From: CAZMXS01 sp964570325 | GTDB lineage: Bacteria; Verrucomicrobiota; Kiritimatiellia; CAIQIC01; CAZMXS01 | Assembly (NCBI GenBank): GCA_964570325.1 | Contig: CAZMXS010000029.1 | Location: 1-52,846, forward strand | Reading direction: 5' to 3' | DNA: 52,846 nucleotides | Shown: positions 33,022 to 41,057 of the stretch, one piece after another | Layout: each line of letters opens with the position of its first letter | How positions within the stretch are numbered: position 1 is the first letter of the stretch | Notes under the pieces: generated by a model | Told to the model about the DNA's origin: nothing | The model's database searches: none | What the model saw: the letters and a program-made list of their open reading frames with translations, nothing else | Translations under genes and position numbers: made by a program

Positions 33022-34593
33022 TCACCAATTCACCCGCTGAACCAAGGCGGCGCGCAGCACGCCCGCCATCTTCTGATGGGTAACCGCGCTGGGATGGTAA
33101 TCCGCCCCATAACCGTCCGCCGGTTCCTGCTGGGCAAACTCCAGATAAGACACATTCGTTATTCCTTTGGCCGCGAATCCGTTCACGATGTGGGTCAGCC
33201 AGGTCCGCAGGGTCGTGCGGCGATACTGGCCAATCGGCCAGTCATCGTTGGGCGTGGAACTTAAGCAGCAGAATATGGCTGGTTCGCCGTACGCGTCCCG
33301 CACCCGATTGACCAGGCCGATATAGGCGGTGCAAAAATCGGATTCGGGCGGCGACCCGATGCCGAAATCGTTCGCCCCCAGCGTGATCACGACCGCCTGG
33401 GGCACCCACTGCGCAAGATCCCACACGGATGCCGGCTCCCACGGCAGCGCGCGGGAGTACAGCTCCGGCAACGTGCCGTTGGTCGAGCCATCCACGTTGC
33501 GCCAGACACCCCGGCCGGACCACGAGATCAGTCGGCAGTCCGCCGTTACCGCCGCGGCGGCCAGCCACCCGTACGTGAGCGTCGCATTAACTGTGGCCGG
33601 ATGATAGGTGTTAGTCGCGGCGGGAGCTTCAATCCCGTACCCGCTGGTCACGGAGTCGCCGATGATTTCCAGGCGGCGCGCGGGCGCGGGCGGCGGCGTT
33701 TCCAGCATCCCGCCCTCCGGCAGTTCCAAACCCAGCACTTGAATTCGACCCACCCAGGCTTCCGTTCGCTTGACGACGCGCACCGTGTGGACGCCGGACA
33801 GCGGCTCGTCCACAATCCGGTAATGCCGCGCATGGGTCTGGAGCGGCACCCGGGTGTAAGGTCCGCCATCCACCGAAATGGCCAGGTAATTGCCGGCCTG
33901 GGGATTGGCCGGGCTGGGCCACTTGGTGATCTCGCGCACCAACAAATCCGCCTGGGCGCCGGTAAAACGGAAGGTCAGACCCACCGCCCCCCATTCGGCT
34001 TGGGGGCCTGCCGGGTCGCCCGCATCCCACCGGCCTTGATAAGCAATGCGCGGGTCGTTGGGCGCATAGCAATTGGCGCCGGCCGGACTGCGACCCGCAC
34101 CCCCCTGGCAACCGCGTTGCGCATCTTCACGCATGGCATTCGTGTAGCTCATTAAGCCTCCTGATCCCGCGGCGGGCCCCCGCTCGTGTTCCCGTACCGA
34201 CGGAGAAATCGAACCCGCAAACTGAACGGCGAAAAGGATATCGGCTTGACCGGTCCGCTGCATCGCCATGCACGCCCGATTCCCCACCAGGGGATCCGCC
34301 TGCGGGAACGCTTGCGCCTCCCGGGAGTCGCTTCCCGTCCTGTATTCCGCCCAGTTGGCAAAACCGTCGCCGCCCAAATCCGCATGAGCGCGTACACCCT
34401 GGAACCATTCGCCGGCCGTATTGGTTCCGCCCCGACGGCGCACCTGCGCCGCCACGTCCGCGCTCGTCAGCCCATCTACCCCATGCCGAAATCCGCCGTT
34501 CGTCAGCCGGTTCGCGCCAGCCGCCGCGCCCGCGAGCGCCAACCAATACCCTGCGCCGACCAATGCCATCACGACCCGCGCGCCGGCTTTCAT
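33022..34593 (-). CDS. Secreted CE2-type SGNH esterase with a scrambled N-terminal region
   Basis: About 523 residues: signal peptide 1-27 (VVMALVGAGYWLALAGAAAGA), an unusual N-terminal part (28-165), a CE2-type jelly-roll (about 175-295, ANCYAPNDPRIAYQGRWD... with WPSPANPQAGNYLAISVDGG), then an SGNH hydrolase (about 307-523) with GDSVTSGYG (Ser314), TLGANDFG (Asn408) and DYHPS (Asp498/His500). CE2 enzymes remove acetyl groups from xylan, mannan or glucomannan. The start at 34593 has TGGAG upstream and a TATAAT about 30 bp before it; ATGs at 34632/34620 lie on or before that box. Residues 75-155 look like a decayed copy of the calcium-repeat tail found in the neighbouring enzymes. Fits deacetylation of the GH26 substrate. 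Confidence 0.75.
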   Translation of the reverse strand: MKAGARVVMALVGAGYWLALAGAAAGANRLTNGGFRHGVDGLTSADVAAQVRRRGGTNTAGEWFQGVRAHADLGGDGFANWAEYRTGSDSREAQAFPQADPLVGNRACMAMQRTGQADILFAVQFAGSISPSVREHERGPAAGSGGLMSYTNAMREDAQRGCQGGAGRSPAGANCYAPNDPRIAYQGRWDAGDPAGPQAEWGAVGLTFRFTGAQADLLVREITKWPSPANPQAGNYLAISVDGGPYTRVPLQTHARHYRIVDEPLSGVHTVRVVKRTEAWVGRIQVLGLELPEGGMLETPPPAPARRLEIIGDSVTSGYGIEAPAATNTYHPATVNATLTYGWLAAAAVTADCRLISWSGRGVWRNVDGSTNGTLPELYSRALPWEPASVWDLAQWVPQAVVITLGANDFGIGSPPESDFCTAYIGLVNRVRDAYGEPAIFCCLSSTPNDDWPIGQYRRTTLRTWLTHIVNGFAAKGITNVSYLEFAQQEPADGYGADYHPSAVTHQKMAGVLRAALVQRVNW

Positions 34594-34620
34594 GCGCGGC
34601 CTGTCTCCAGACGCTTTCAT

Positions 34621-34626
34621 ATTATA
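34621..34626 (-). promoter_or_regulatory. Candidate -10 box (TATAAT) of the CE2 esterase gene
   Basis: Perfect TATAAT on the minus strand (34626-34621), 30 bp upstream of the chosen ATG. A -35 box is not convincing, which would fit an activator-dependent promoter controlled by the adjacent AraC protein. Confidence 0.4.
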
Positions 34627-34673
34627 CAACATAACGTCAGAACGCGCCGCCGGATAGAATCACTCTTGCGGAT

Positions 34674-34787
34674 TAATTGTCCGTTATTGCCCATCGGTCA
34701 CAGGGCGGTCCGGCAGCCGACCGATAGCCGACGACGCGCGGGGCTGGGCCGAAAGCAGCCGGATTGCGCAGTAATTGTCCGATATTG
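34674..34787 (-). repeat. Two direct copies of a 17-bp element between the AraC gene and the esterase gene
   Basis: TAATTGTCCG-T/A-TATTGC occurs at 34674-34690 and 34772-34787 (one mismatch in 17). Minus strand: GCAATA-N-CGGACAATTA. Copy 1 lies about 50 bp upstream of the -10 box; copy 2 touches the end of the AraC gene. Such direct repeats are the usual binding pattern of AraC proteins. Binding is inferred. Confidence 0.45.
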
Positions 34788-34788
34788 C

Positions 34789-35787
34789 TCAGCGCACGGC
34801 GTGCGCAAGGCGGTAACGCAGCGGCGAGAGGCCAAAGTGGCCGCGGAAGGCCTTGATGAAGGCGGCGCTGGCGGCGAAGCCGGCGCGCTCGGCCACGTCG
34901 CCAACCGGCAGGTCGGTTTGGATCAGCAGCTTGCCGGCGCGCTCCATCCGCACGCCGCGCCGGTACTGCGCGGGCGCGACGCCAAAGAAGCGGCGGAATT
35001 CGCGGATGAAATGAAACGTGGAAAATCCCGTGGCGCGCGCGATTTCCGGCAGCGGGCGGTCGCGCTGCGCCTCGTCCGCCAACAGGCTCTTGGCGCGCAT
35101 CAGGCTGCGCTCTTTCTGGCTGTATTGAATCACCAATCCCTGTCCGGCTTTGACGGCCCGCCGCCGCAAGTCCACGGCCATCATCGCCATCAGCTCGATC
35201 CAGAAATTCACAATCCAGGCCGAGCCGCACTCGGGATAGCCGCGCAACCGGGCCAGCATGCGCGCGGCGGATTGGCGCAATTGGCTGCGTGTCGGCCGAC
35301 CGAGTTGCAGGCTGGTCTCGCGGCGAATAAAAAAGTAATCGAAGAACGGCGCGAACGTCTGCGCCAGGCGCAGGTCGGAACGGGCGTCCAGGCGGTCGGA
35401 TTCGAGATTGATGTCAAACTGGATGATCAAACCGCGCCAGGGGTGTCCCGGCGCGGCCGACCATTCTGAAGAATGGGCGTACCCCGGCCGCGCGACGAAT
35501 ATATGGCCCTCCGGACAGACCTCGCTCCGACCACTGTGCAGCGTCCGCCCGCTGCCGGAGAGCGTGTAGAAGAGTTCGCTGAACGGGTGGGTATGCCCCT
35601 GGAACGCGCCGCGGCCGACGTGATCGTTCACGCCGAAATAGATGAAGTTGACCTGAACCCCCTCGAACACGGCACGGGCATCGCCAAACCAGCGGCCGTC
35701 TATTTTGCGGATCGTGGCCGGCAGCCCCTTGGGGCGCTCCTGGCCTTCGATCACCCGGGTGGATTGCTGGGCGGGACGCTTGTTCAT
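34789..35787 (-). CDS. AraC-family transcriptional regulator with cupin sensor domain
   Basis: About 332 residues: an N-terminal AraC-type cupin/ligand domain (NDHVGRGAFQGHTHPFSELFYTLSGSGRTLHSG...) and a C-terminal double helix-turn-helix (DRPLPEIARATGFSTFHFIREFRRFFGVAPAQYRRGVRMERAGKLLIQTD...). The signature ending F-x-A-F-R-x-x-F-G-x-x-P-x-x-Y-R matches. The start is taken at 35787, with AAGG five bases upstream; the earlier GTG/ATG codons lie inside the TTGTGA/TCACAA operator. The regulator neighbours and likely controls the esterase/GH cluster, sensing a sugar. The gene faces away from the kinase-like gene and shares its upstream region. Confidence 0.88.
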   Translation of the reverse strand: MNKRPAQQSTRVIEGQERPKGLPATIRKIDGRWFGDARAVFEGVQVNFIYFGVNDHVGRGAFQGHTHPFSELFYTLSGSGRTLHSGRSEVCPEGHIFVARPGYAHSSEWSAAPGHPWRGLIIQFDINLESDRLDARSDLRLAQTFAPFFDYFFIRRETSLQLGRPTRSQLRQSAARMLARLRGYPECGSAWIVNFWIELMAMMAVDLRRRAVKAGQGLVIQYSQKERSLMRAKSLLADEAQRDRPLPEIARATGFSTFHFIREFRRFFGVAPAQYRRGVRMERAGKLLIQTDLPVGDVAERAGFAASAAFIKAFRGHFGLSPLRYRLAHAVR

Positions 35788-35816
35788 GCGAGCCTTCGCG
35801 CGGCCGTTACACTTAT

Positions 35817-35837
35817 TTGTGACAACCATACTCACAA
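35817..35837. promoter_or_regulatory. Inverted repeat TTGTGA-N9-TCACAA upstream of the AraC gene
   Basis: Perfect 6-bp half-sites spaced by 9 bp, 30-50 bp upstream of the chosen start of the AraC gene and inside the divergent region. Looks like an operator (autoregulation or global regulator); the CRP consensus would need 6 bp spacing, so CRP is not claimed. Confidence 0.45.
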
Positions 35838-36093
35838 GCTACGGCGCCCGGAAGTTCAAAATGCAAGCCGCGTAGGCGGCACATGGCTTCCCGGCCGGGT
35901 TACCGGCCAGAGCCAGAGTTCACCTCCCCAGCCCGGCAAACTTACCGGGAAACGGGAACAACCTTCGCGCGGGAAACCGCCTTGGGATTTATCGGTTTGC
36001 CACGGGCGCCCGGTCTCTTCATATTTAATCGCATGAGCCACGTATGCGCGGATAATCGGGTCCGAGCCCGCGCCCGGGCGGGAGCGCCAGCGT

Positions 36094-37209
36094 ATGAGCG
36101 ATGAAATCAAGAAGTTGAGCCTGTCCGTGCTGTCCAAGGGCGCGCGCGCGCAATTCGCAATCGGTCTCGCGCTGGTCTCGGTAATCCCCCTGCTGACTTT
36201 CTGGTACCTGAGCCTGTTCGTCCACGCGGATCGGCCCTTTTACAGCTACCAGTCCTTGGCCCTGCTGGTGATGGTCTGCGCCATGGGCTTCAGCGGCTAC
36301 GCCATCCTGCACAAGTATCCGCTCAATATTGTCCGCCTGCGCGACTACCTGGAGCACATCATCCAAGGCAAGCTCCCCGAACAGGTCAAACTGGTCACGG
36401 GCGAGGACGACATGCGCGTGGTGGAAAAATGCCTGAACCTGATCCTCGTTCAACTGCAGGAGCGGCTCGAGATCCTGCAGGCGGAAAAAGCAGCCCTGCA
36501 ACAGAAGGTCTTTCAACTGCAAAAAATGGAATGCCTGAGCGTGATGGCGGCCGGCACGGCGCGCGCCTTCGACCATCTGCTGGCCGATATCGGCAGCCAG
36601 TTGACGCGGACTGGTCCGGCGCTGGCGGCCGGCCCGGGGGATATCGAGACACTGCTTCGCCGCGGCGCCGCGCTGACCAATCAGATGCTGGTCTATGCCG
36701 GTCAGGGCCGATTCGTCATGGAACGGGTGGATCTCGTGCCGCTGGTGCGCGATACCGTCCGGATGCTGAACGCTTCCGGCGATGGCCTGCGCGTGGAGTT
36801 TGCCTCCGAATGCCCCACCCTGACCGTCACCGCCGACCCCGCTCAACTGCGGCAGGCGCTCATCAACCTGGCGACCTTCGCCAGGGACTCGGCCAAGCCG
36901 CGGCAGGCGCTGATACGCATCTCCACGGCGCCGCTGAAGACGAATCCCGACGTTTTCAAGGACTGCGTGATCCAAGGCGTCCGGCCGCGCGACACCGCCG
37001 CTTGCATTGAAGTCAGGGACAACGGCCCCGGAATTGCCCCGGAGGTTTTGCCCCGGATCTTTGAGCCCTTCGCCGGATCAAAATCCGACGACCGTGGCCT
37101 GGACCTGGCCGTCATCCCCAGCATCCTCAAGGCGCACAAGGGCGCGGTGGCGGCGGATAGCGAGGCCGGCAAAGGCGCCCGATTCCGGCTCCTGCTCCCG
37201 ATACATTAA
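36094..37209 (+). CDS. Membrane sensor-kinase-like protein that appears catalytically dead
   Basis: A 371-residue protein with two membrane segments (about 22-42 and 53-72), a HAMP-like/coiled linker (80-145), a dimerisation helix (LQKMECLSVMAAG) and a GHKL ATPase domain (about 215-370). The helix position that normally carries the phospho-accepting His (G-I-A-H-D-F-N-N-L-L) reads GTARAFDHLL, i.e. Arg157 in place of His. The N-box (NLxxNAxDA) reads NLATFARDSA, with Phe262 for the Mg-binding Asn, and the G2 box has GLDLAV for GLGLAV. The G1 box DNGPGIAPEVLPRIFEPF is intact. GGGAG precedes the ATG. No response regulator is adjacent. It probably binds nucleotide weakly or acts as a pseudokinase partner. 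Confidence 0.75.
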   Translation: MSDEIKKLSLSVLSKGARAQFAIGLALVSVIPLLTFWYLSLFVHADRPFYSYQSLALLVMVCAMGFSGYAILHKYPLNIVRLRDYLEHIIQGKLPEQVKLVTGEDDMRVVEKCLNLILVQLQERLEILQAEKAALQQKVFQLQKMECLSVMAAGTARAFDHLLADIGSQLTRTGPALAAGPGDIETLLRRGAALTNQMLVYAGQGRFVMERVDLVPLVRDTVRMLNASGDGLRVEFASECPTLTVTADPAQLRQALINLATFARDSAKPRQALIRISTAPLKTNPDVFKDCVIQGVRPRDTAACIEVRDNGPGIAPEVLPRIFEPFAGSKSDDRGLDLAVIPSILKAHKGAVAADSEAGKGARFRLLLPIH

Positions 37210-37282
37210 GCGACGGATCACGGCGCCCCGTTCCGCTCCCCGCGAACAGAGAGCTTTGGGACAAACCGTCTGAATGCAAGTT

Positions 37283-39064
37283 CTAGACCGGTTTCTCCGC
37301 CACGGACTGGATATGAATGTCGCGCAACTGGCGCGCATCCACTTGCGCCGGCGCGCCCATCATCAGGTCCATCGCCTTCTGGGTCTTGGGGAAAGCGATC
37401 ACCTCGCGGATGGATTGTCCGCCGGCCATCAGCATCACCAGCCGGTCCGCGCCCAGCGCCAGTCCGCCATGCGGCGGCGCGCCATAAGCCAGCGCCCGGA
37501 TCAAGTGGCCGAACCGCTCCTCGATCTCCGGTTGGGGGAACCCCAGCACATCGAACATCTTCGCTTGCAGCGCGGAATCGTGGATACGGATGCTGCCGCC
37601 GCCCAGTTCCACGCCATTGAGCACGATGTCGTACGCCTGCGCCCGCACCTTCAGCGGTTCCGTTTCCAGCAACGGTATATCCTCCGGATGCGGAGCGGTG
37701 AACGGATGATGCATCGCGGAAAGCTGTCCTTCCTCGTTCTTCTCGAACAAGGGGAAATCCGTCACCCACGTGAAAGCGAACCGGTCGGCCGGGATCGCCT
37801 TGGCCATCTCGCCCGCGAGCAGGCGCAGACGCCCGAGCGCGACATTGACCTTGGCGGCGTTCAAGTCCGCGCCGAAAAGAATGAGATCCCCGACCTCGAT
37901 TCCCAGCTTGCGTGCCAATCCCGCTTTCTCCGCGTCGGAGAAGAACTTCACGATCGGCGATTTCCAAGTGCCGTCCGGCAACACCCGGATGTAGGCCAGC
38001 CCGCCCAGCCCCGCCTCCTTCGCCATCAGGGTCCAGTCCTCCTCGACCGTCTTGATGCTGACCCCGGCCAGGCCCTTGGCGTTGATCGCCTTGACCACCC
38101 CGCCCTGCGCCAGCACGGCGTTGAAAATCTTGAACTTCGTGTCCTTGAACACATCCCCCAGATTCGTCAGTTCCATACCAAAGCGCAGGTCCGGCTTGTC
38201 CACGCCGAAACGGTCCAGCGCCTCGGCGTAGGACAGGCGCGGCAGCGGCAGGCTGATTTCACCATGGCCGGCCTCGCGCATCATCACGGCCAGCAAGCCA
38301 TCAACCAACGCATAAATGTCTTCCGGCGCGATGAACGACATCTCAATATCTATCTGGGTAAATTCCGGCTGGCGGTCGGCGCGCAAATCCTCGTCGCGAA
38401 AACAGCGCGCGATCTGGAAGTAACGATCCATGCCCGCCATCATGAGCAGCTGCTTGTACTGCTGCGGAGCCTGCGGCAGGGCGAAAAAGCACCCCGGCAT
38501 CACGCGGCTGGGCACAAGGTAATCGCGCGCGCCTTCCGGCGTGCTCTTGGTCAGAATCGGGGTCTCGACCTCCACGAATCGCTGCGCATCCAGGTATTGC
38601 CGCGTCGCCTGGATCAATTTGTGCCGCATCAGCAGGCACTGTTGCATCCGGGGCCGGCGCAGGTCGAGATAGCGGTAGGTCAGGCGCAAATCCTCTGAAA
38701 CGCGCTCAGCCTGTTCATCGTCCAACGGAAACGGCGGCGTCTGGCTCTTGTTCAACAGTTGAATCCGGTCGCACCGGACCTCGATTTCGCCCGTGGCCAG
38801 CTTGGGGTTGATCATGTCCGCCGGTCGCGCCTCGACCACGCCTTCGACCCGGATGACATATTCACCGCGCGTGGACTGCGCCAGGTTCCACGCCTCCCGG
38901 GAGTCCTGGGGATCGAAGATCACCTGGGTGCGGCCGTAGCGATCGCGCAGATCAATGAAAATCATCCCGCCATGATCGCGCACGGTGTCCACCCAGCCGC
39001 AAAGTTGCACGCGTTGACCGACCGCGTCCTGGCGCAGTTCGCCGCAGTTGTGTGTCCGCATCAT
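37283..39064 (-). CDS. aspS: Aspartyl-tRNA synthetase
   Basis: A 593-residue class II synthetase of the bacterial long type. An OB-fold anticodon-binding domain (CGWVDTVRDHGGMIFIDLRDRYGRTQVIF), motif 2 (FRDEDLRADRQPEFTQID), the GAD insertion, and motif 3 (GLALGADRLVMLMAG) are all present. It charges tRNA-Asp; the bacterial long form may also charge tRNA-Asn. GGAGG lies 9 bases upstream of the ATG at 39064; an adjacent ATG (39061) is equally possible. The frame stays open further upstream but that part is the palindromic repeat region. Confidence 0.96.
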   Translation of the reverse strand: MMRTHNCGELRQDAVGQRVQLCGWVDTVRDHGGMIFIDLRDRYGRTQVIFDPQDSREAWNLAQSTRGEYVIRVEGVVEARPADMINPKLATGEIEVRCDRIQLLNKSQTPPFPLDDEQAERVSEDLRLTYRYLDLRRPRMQQCLLMRHKLIQATRQYLDAQRFVEVETPILTKSTPEGARDYLVPSRVMPGCFFALPQAPQQYKQLLMMAGMDRYFQIARCFRDEDLRADRQPEFTQIDIEMSFIAPEDIYALVDGLLAVMMREAGHGEISLPLPRLSYAEALDRFGVDKPDLRFGMELTNLGDVFKDTKFKIFNAVLAQGGVVKAINAKGLAGVSIKTVEEDWTLMAKEAGLGGLAYIRVLPDGTWKSPIVKFFSDAEKAGLARKLGIEVGDLILFGADLNAAKVNVALGRLRLLAGEMAKAIPADRFAFTWVTDFPLFEKNEEGQLSAMHHPFTAPHPEDIPLLETEPLKVRAQAYDIVLNGVELGGGSIRIHDSALQAKMFDVLGFPQPEIEERFGHLIRALAYGAPPHGGLALGADRLVMLMAGGQSIREVIAFPKTQKAMDLMMGAPAQVDARQLRDIHIQSVAEKPV

Positions 39065-39085
39065 GGCCGCCCGCCTCCGGTTGTG

Positions 39086-39135
39086 TTTCCAATCATTGGA
39101 AAAAAAGCGAAAAAGTTTTCCAACCATTGGAAAAC
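39086..39135. repeat. Two palindromic TTCCAA-N3-TTGGAA repeats upstream of aspS
   Basis: TTTCCAATCATTGGAAA (39086-39102) and GTTTTCCAACCATTGGAAAAC (39115-39135) are perfect palindromes around a 3-base centre, separated by AAAAGCGAAAAA-like sequence. The 15-mer core TTCCAATCATTGGAA is identical to the copy in gspF (13702-13722, other strand). They lie between aspS and the gap before hisS. Could be binding sites or a dispersed intergenic repeat. Confidence 0.65.
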
Positions 39136-39295
39136 TCGCGGCGGATACTAGCGGCGGCGGGAGGAAAGTTCAAGGGGCAAGGTTCAAGGCTGAAGGGCCG
39201 GACGGTTGCGCGGGGGCGCGGTGCCCTTATTTTTTGAGCCCGCTGTGGTCAAGGCGGGGCAGACCGTCCCCGGTGACCCGCGCGGCCGCCGTCCG

Positions 39296-40552
39296 CTATG
39301 GGCCCGGCCGGACCAGGCGCTCCATTACCTGCGGCAGCTCGAGTTCCTCCTGCGCGCCGTCGGCCATGCGCTTCCAAATAACCAGGCCCTTGGCCAGTTC
39401 GTTATCGCCGCAAATCAGGACAACCGGCGCACCGGCCTTGTTTGCGGCGCGCATTTGGGATTTCATGCTGCCGCCGGCGGGTTCATAGCCACAGGCGACA
39501 CCGCGCCGCCGCAGGGTCTGGGCTAGGATCAGGTTGTGCGCCAGGGCCGGGGCGCCCAGCGCGACCAGCCAGACCGCGGGCGCTCCGTCGACGGCGGCTC
39601 CCGCCGGCGCCGGCGGCCGGGCCGCCACCAATCGTTCGATCCCCATTGCGAAACCAACGCCTTCAATCGGCCGGCCATCCATTTCTATCCGGTAGCGCCC
39701 GCCGCCGCCCAACGCGTTCTGGGCGCCCAACGCGTTGTGGGTGATTTCCCAGACGGTATGCACATAATAATCCAGGCCCCGCACCAGCCGCGTGTTCAGC
39801 CGGACCGGGATGTCAAACGCGCGCAACAGGCGCAGCACTTCGTCCAGGTATTGCCGCGACGTTTCCGCCATGAAATCCGTGACCGGCGGCAGCCGGTCCA
39901 CCACCGCGCGGCAGGCCGCTTGCTTGCAATCGAGCACACGCAGGATGTTGGTGGCCAGGCGCCGACGGCAGTCCTCGCACAGCTCGGCGTGGTGCGGCTG
40001 GAGCGCGGCCGCCAGGCCGGCGGCAACCGCGGGGCGATCCTCCGGCAGGCCGCGAGTGTTGAGTTCCAGCGCGGCACCGTGGATGCCGAACTCCGCAAGC
40101 AGGTGCATTTGCATAGCAATACACTCGGCATCAGCCGCGGCGCAGGCGGGACCGATCGCTTCCGACCCCAACTGGTGAAACTGACGCTTGCGGCCGGCCT
40201 GCGGCCGCTCGCAACGAAACATGGGGCCGATGTAATAGAGGCGGGCGCCCAGCGCCTGCGGACCGAGACCGGCGACATGGCGAATGACGCCGGCGGTGCC
40301 CTCGGGACGCAGGGAAAGGCTGCGTCCGCCGCGATCATCGAAGGTATACATCTCCTTCTGCACAACATCCGTGGTGTCGCCGATCGCGCGGGTGAACAGC
40401 GGCGTATATTCGACAAGCGGGGTGCGCACCTCATTGTAGCCGTAGAGGTGAAAGACCCGGCGAGCCTGCTCTTCGATCCACTGCCAAACGCGAATTTCCG
40501 GGGCGCAAATGTCGGACATCCCCTGGACGGGTTGGAGGCTTTCGGCGGACAT
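39296..40552 (-). CDS. hisS: Histidyl-tRNA synthetase
   Basis: A 418-residue class II synthetase. It starts LQPVQGMSDICAPEIRVWQWIEEQARRVFHLYGYNEVRTPLVE, typical of HisRS (motif 1), and carries motif 2 (MFRCERPQAGRKRQFHQLGSEAIG) and the HisA loop (LVRGLDYYVHTVWEI). The C-terminal anticodon domain ends with QMRAANKAGAPVVLICGDNELAKG. It charges tRNA-His. No Shine-Dalgarno is clear; the family N-terminus supports the ATG at 40552. It lies 19 bp after the IHF-like gene, in the same direction. Confidence 0.95.
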   Translation of the reverse strand: MSAESLQPVQGMSDICAPEIRVWQWIEEQARRVFHLYGYNEVRTPLVEYTPLFTRAIGDTTDVVQKEMYTFDDRGGRSLSLRPEGTAGVIRHVAGLGPQALGARLYYIGPMFRCERPQAGRKRQFHQLGSEAIGPACAAADAECIAMQMHLLAEFGIHGAALELNTRGLPEDRPAVAAGLAAALQPHHAELCEDCRRRLATNILRVLDCKQAACRAVVDRLPPVTDFMAETSRQYLDEVLRLLRAFDIPVRLNTRLVRGLDYYVHTVWEITHNALGAQNALGGGGRYRIEMDGRPIEGVGFAMGIERLVAARPPAPAGAAVDGAPAVWLVALGAPALAHNLILAQTLRRRGVACGYEPAGGSMKSQMRAANKAGAPVVLICGDNELAKGLVIWKRMADGAQEELELPQVMERLVRPGP

Positions 40553-40571
40553 GCGCGATCCGGACAGCGGC

Positions 40572-40853
40572 TCAAACGCCGGTGATCAACTTCTTCATGA
40601 CCTTGCCCGGTTTGAACTTGACCACCTTGCGGGCAGGGATCGTCACGACATCGGTCGGCTTGTTGGGATTTCGGCCAATACGTTGTTTCCGCTGGCGCAC
40701 TTCGAAGACACCAAAATTGCGGAACTCCACGGTCTCGCCCCGGGCCAGGCTTTCCACAATATAATCCAGCGTTTTCTGGATAACAGCGAAGACATCCAAT
40801 TGAATCAAGCCGGTCTCATCGGAAATACGAACAACCAAGTCCCTTTTAGTCAT
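40572..40853 (-). CDS. IHF/HU-family DNA-binding protein
   Basis: A 93-residue histone-like protein with the family core TVEFRNFGVFEVRQRKQRIGRNPNKPTDVVTIPARKVVKFKPGKVMKKLI. It contains the DNA-intercalating Pro (RNPNK region) and dimer helices. These proteins bend or wrap DNA; IHF and HU cannot be separated by eye. The start at 40853 (MTKRDLVVRIS) has GGAGAGGAG upstream, and the longer frame adds residues without a start signal. It is the first gene of the hisS unit. Confidence 0.92.
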   Translation of the reverse strand: MTKRDLVVRISDETGLIQLDVFAVIQKTLDYIVESLARGETVEFRNFGVFEVRQRKQRIGRNPNKPTDVVTIPARKVVKFKPGKVMKKLITGV

Positions 40854-40947
40854 GATAGCTCCTCTCCGCGCACCGACAGTCAACTTGAAATATTAGCGGC
40901 TGCCAAATCGCTTGTTAACAGTAAATCAGCAGAACATATTTGATTAC

Positions 40948-40976
40948 AAGATATTATGCGCCGACGGATTGGTCAA
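40948..40976 (-). promoter_or_regulatory. Candidate sigma-70 promoter of the IHF/HU gene
   Basis: Minus strand TTGACC (40976-40971), 17 bp spacer, TATCTT (40953-40948). TTGATTACA, also found twice upstream of amtB, overlaps the -10 region (40940-40948). Confidence 0.42.
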
Positions 40977-41057
40977 GGGAGAAGAATTGGGAAATAAAAA
41001 GGTTGCCAAGGGCTGTTTGGGCCAGCGTATGCTGGGGTCACTATTCAAAGGAGGACG

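Noticed and set aside
35817..35837. TTGTGA-N9-TCACAA as a CRP site
   Set aside because: CRP needs TGTGA-N6-TCACA; spacing differs by 3 bp, so kept only as a generic operator.
37210..37282. CCGTCT/AGACCGG as a terminator between the converging kinase-like and aspS genes
   Set aside because: Bulged short stem without T tract.
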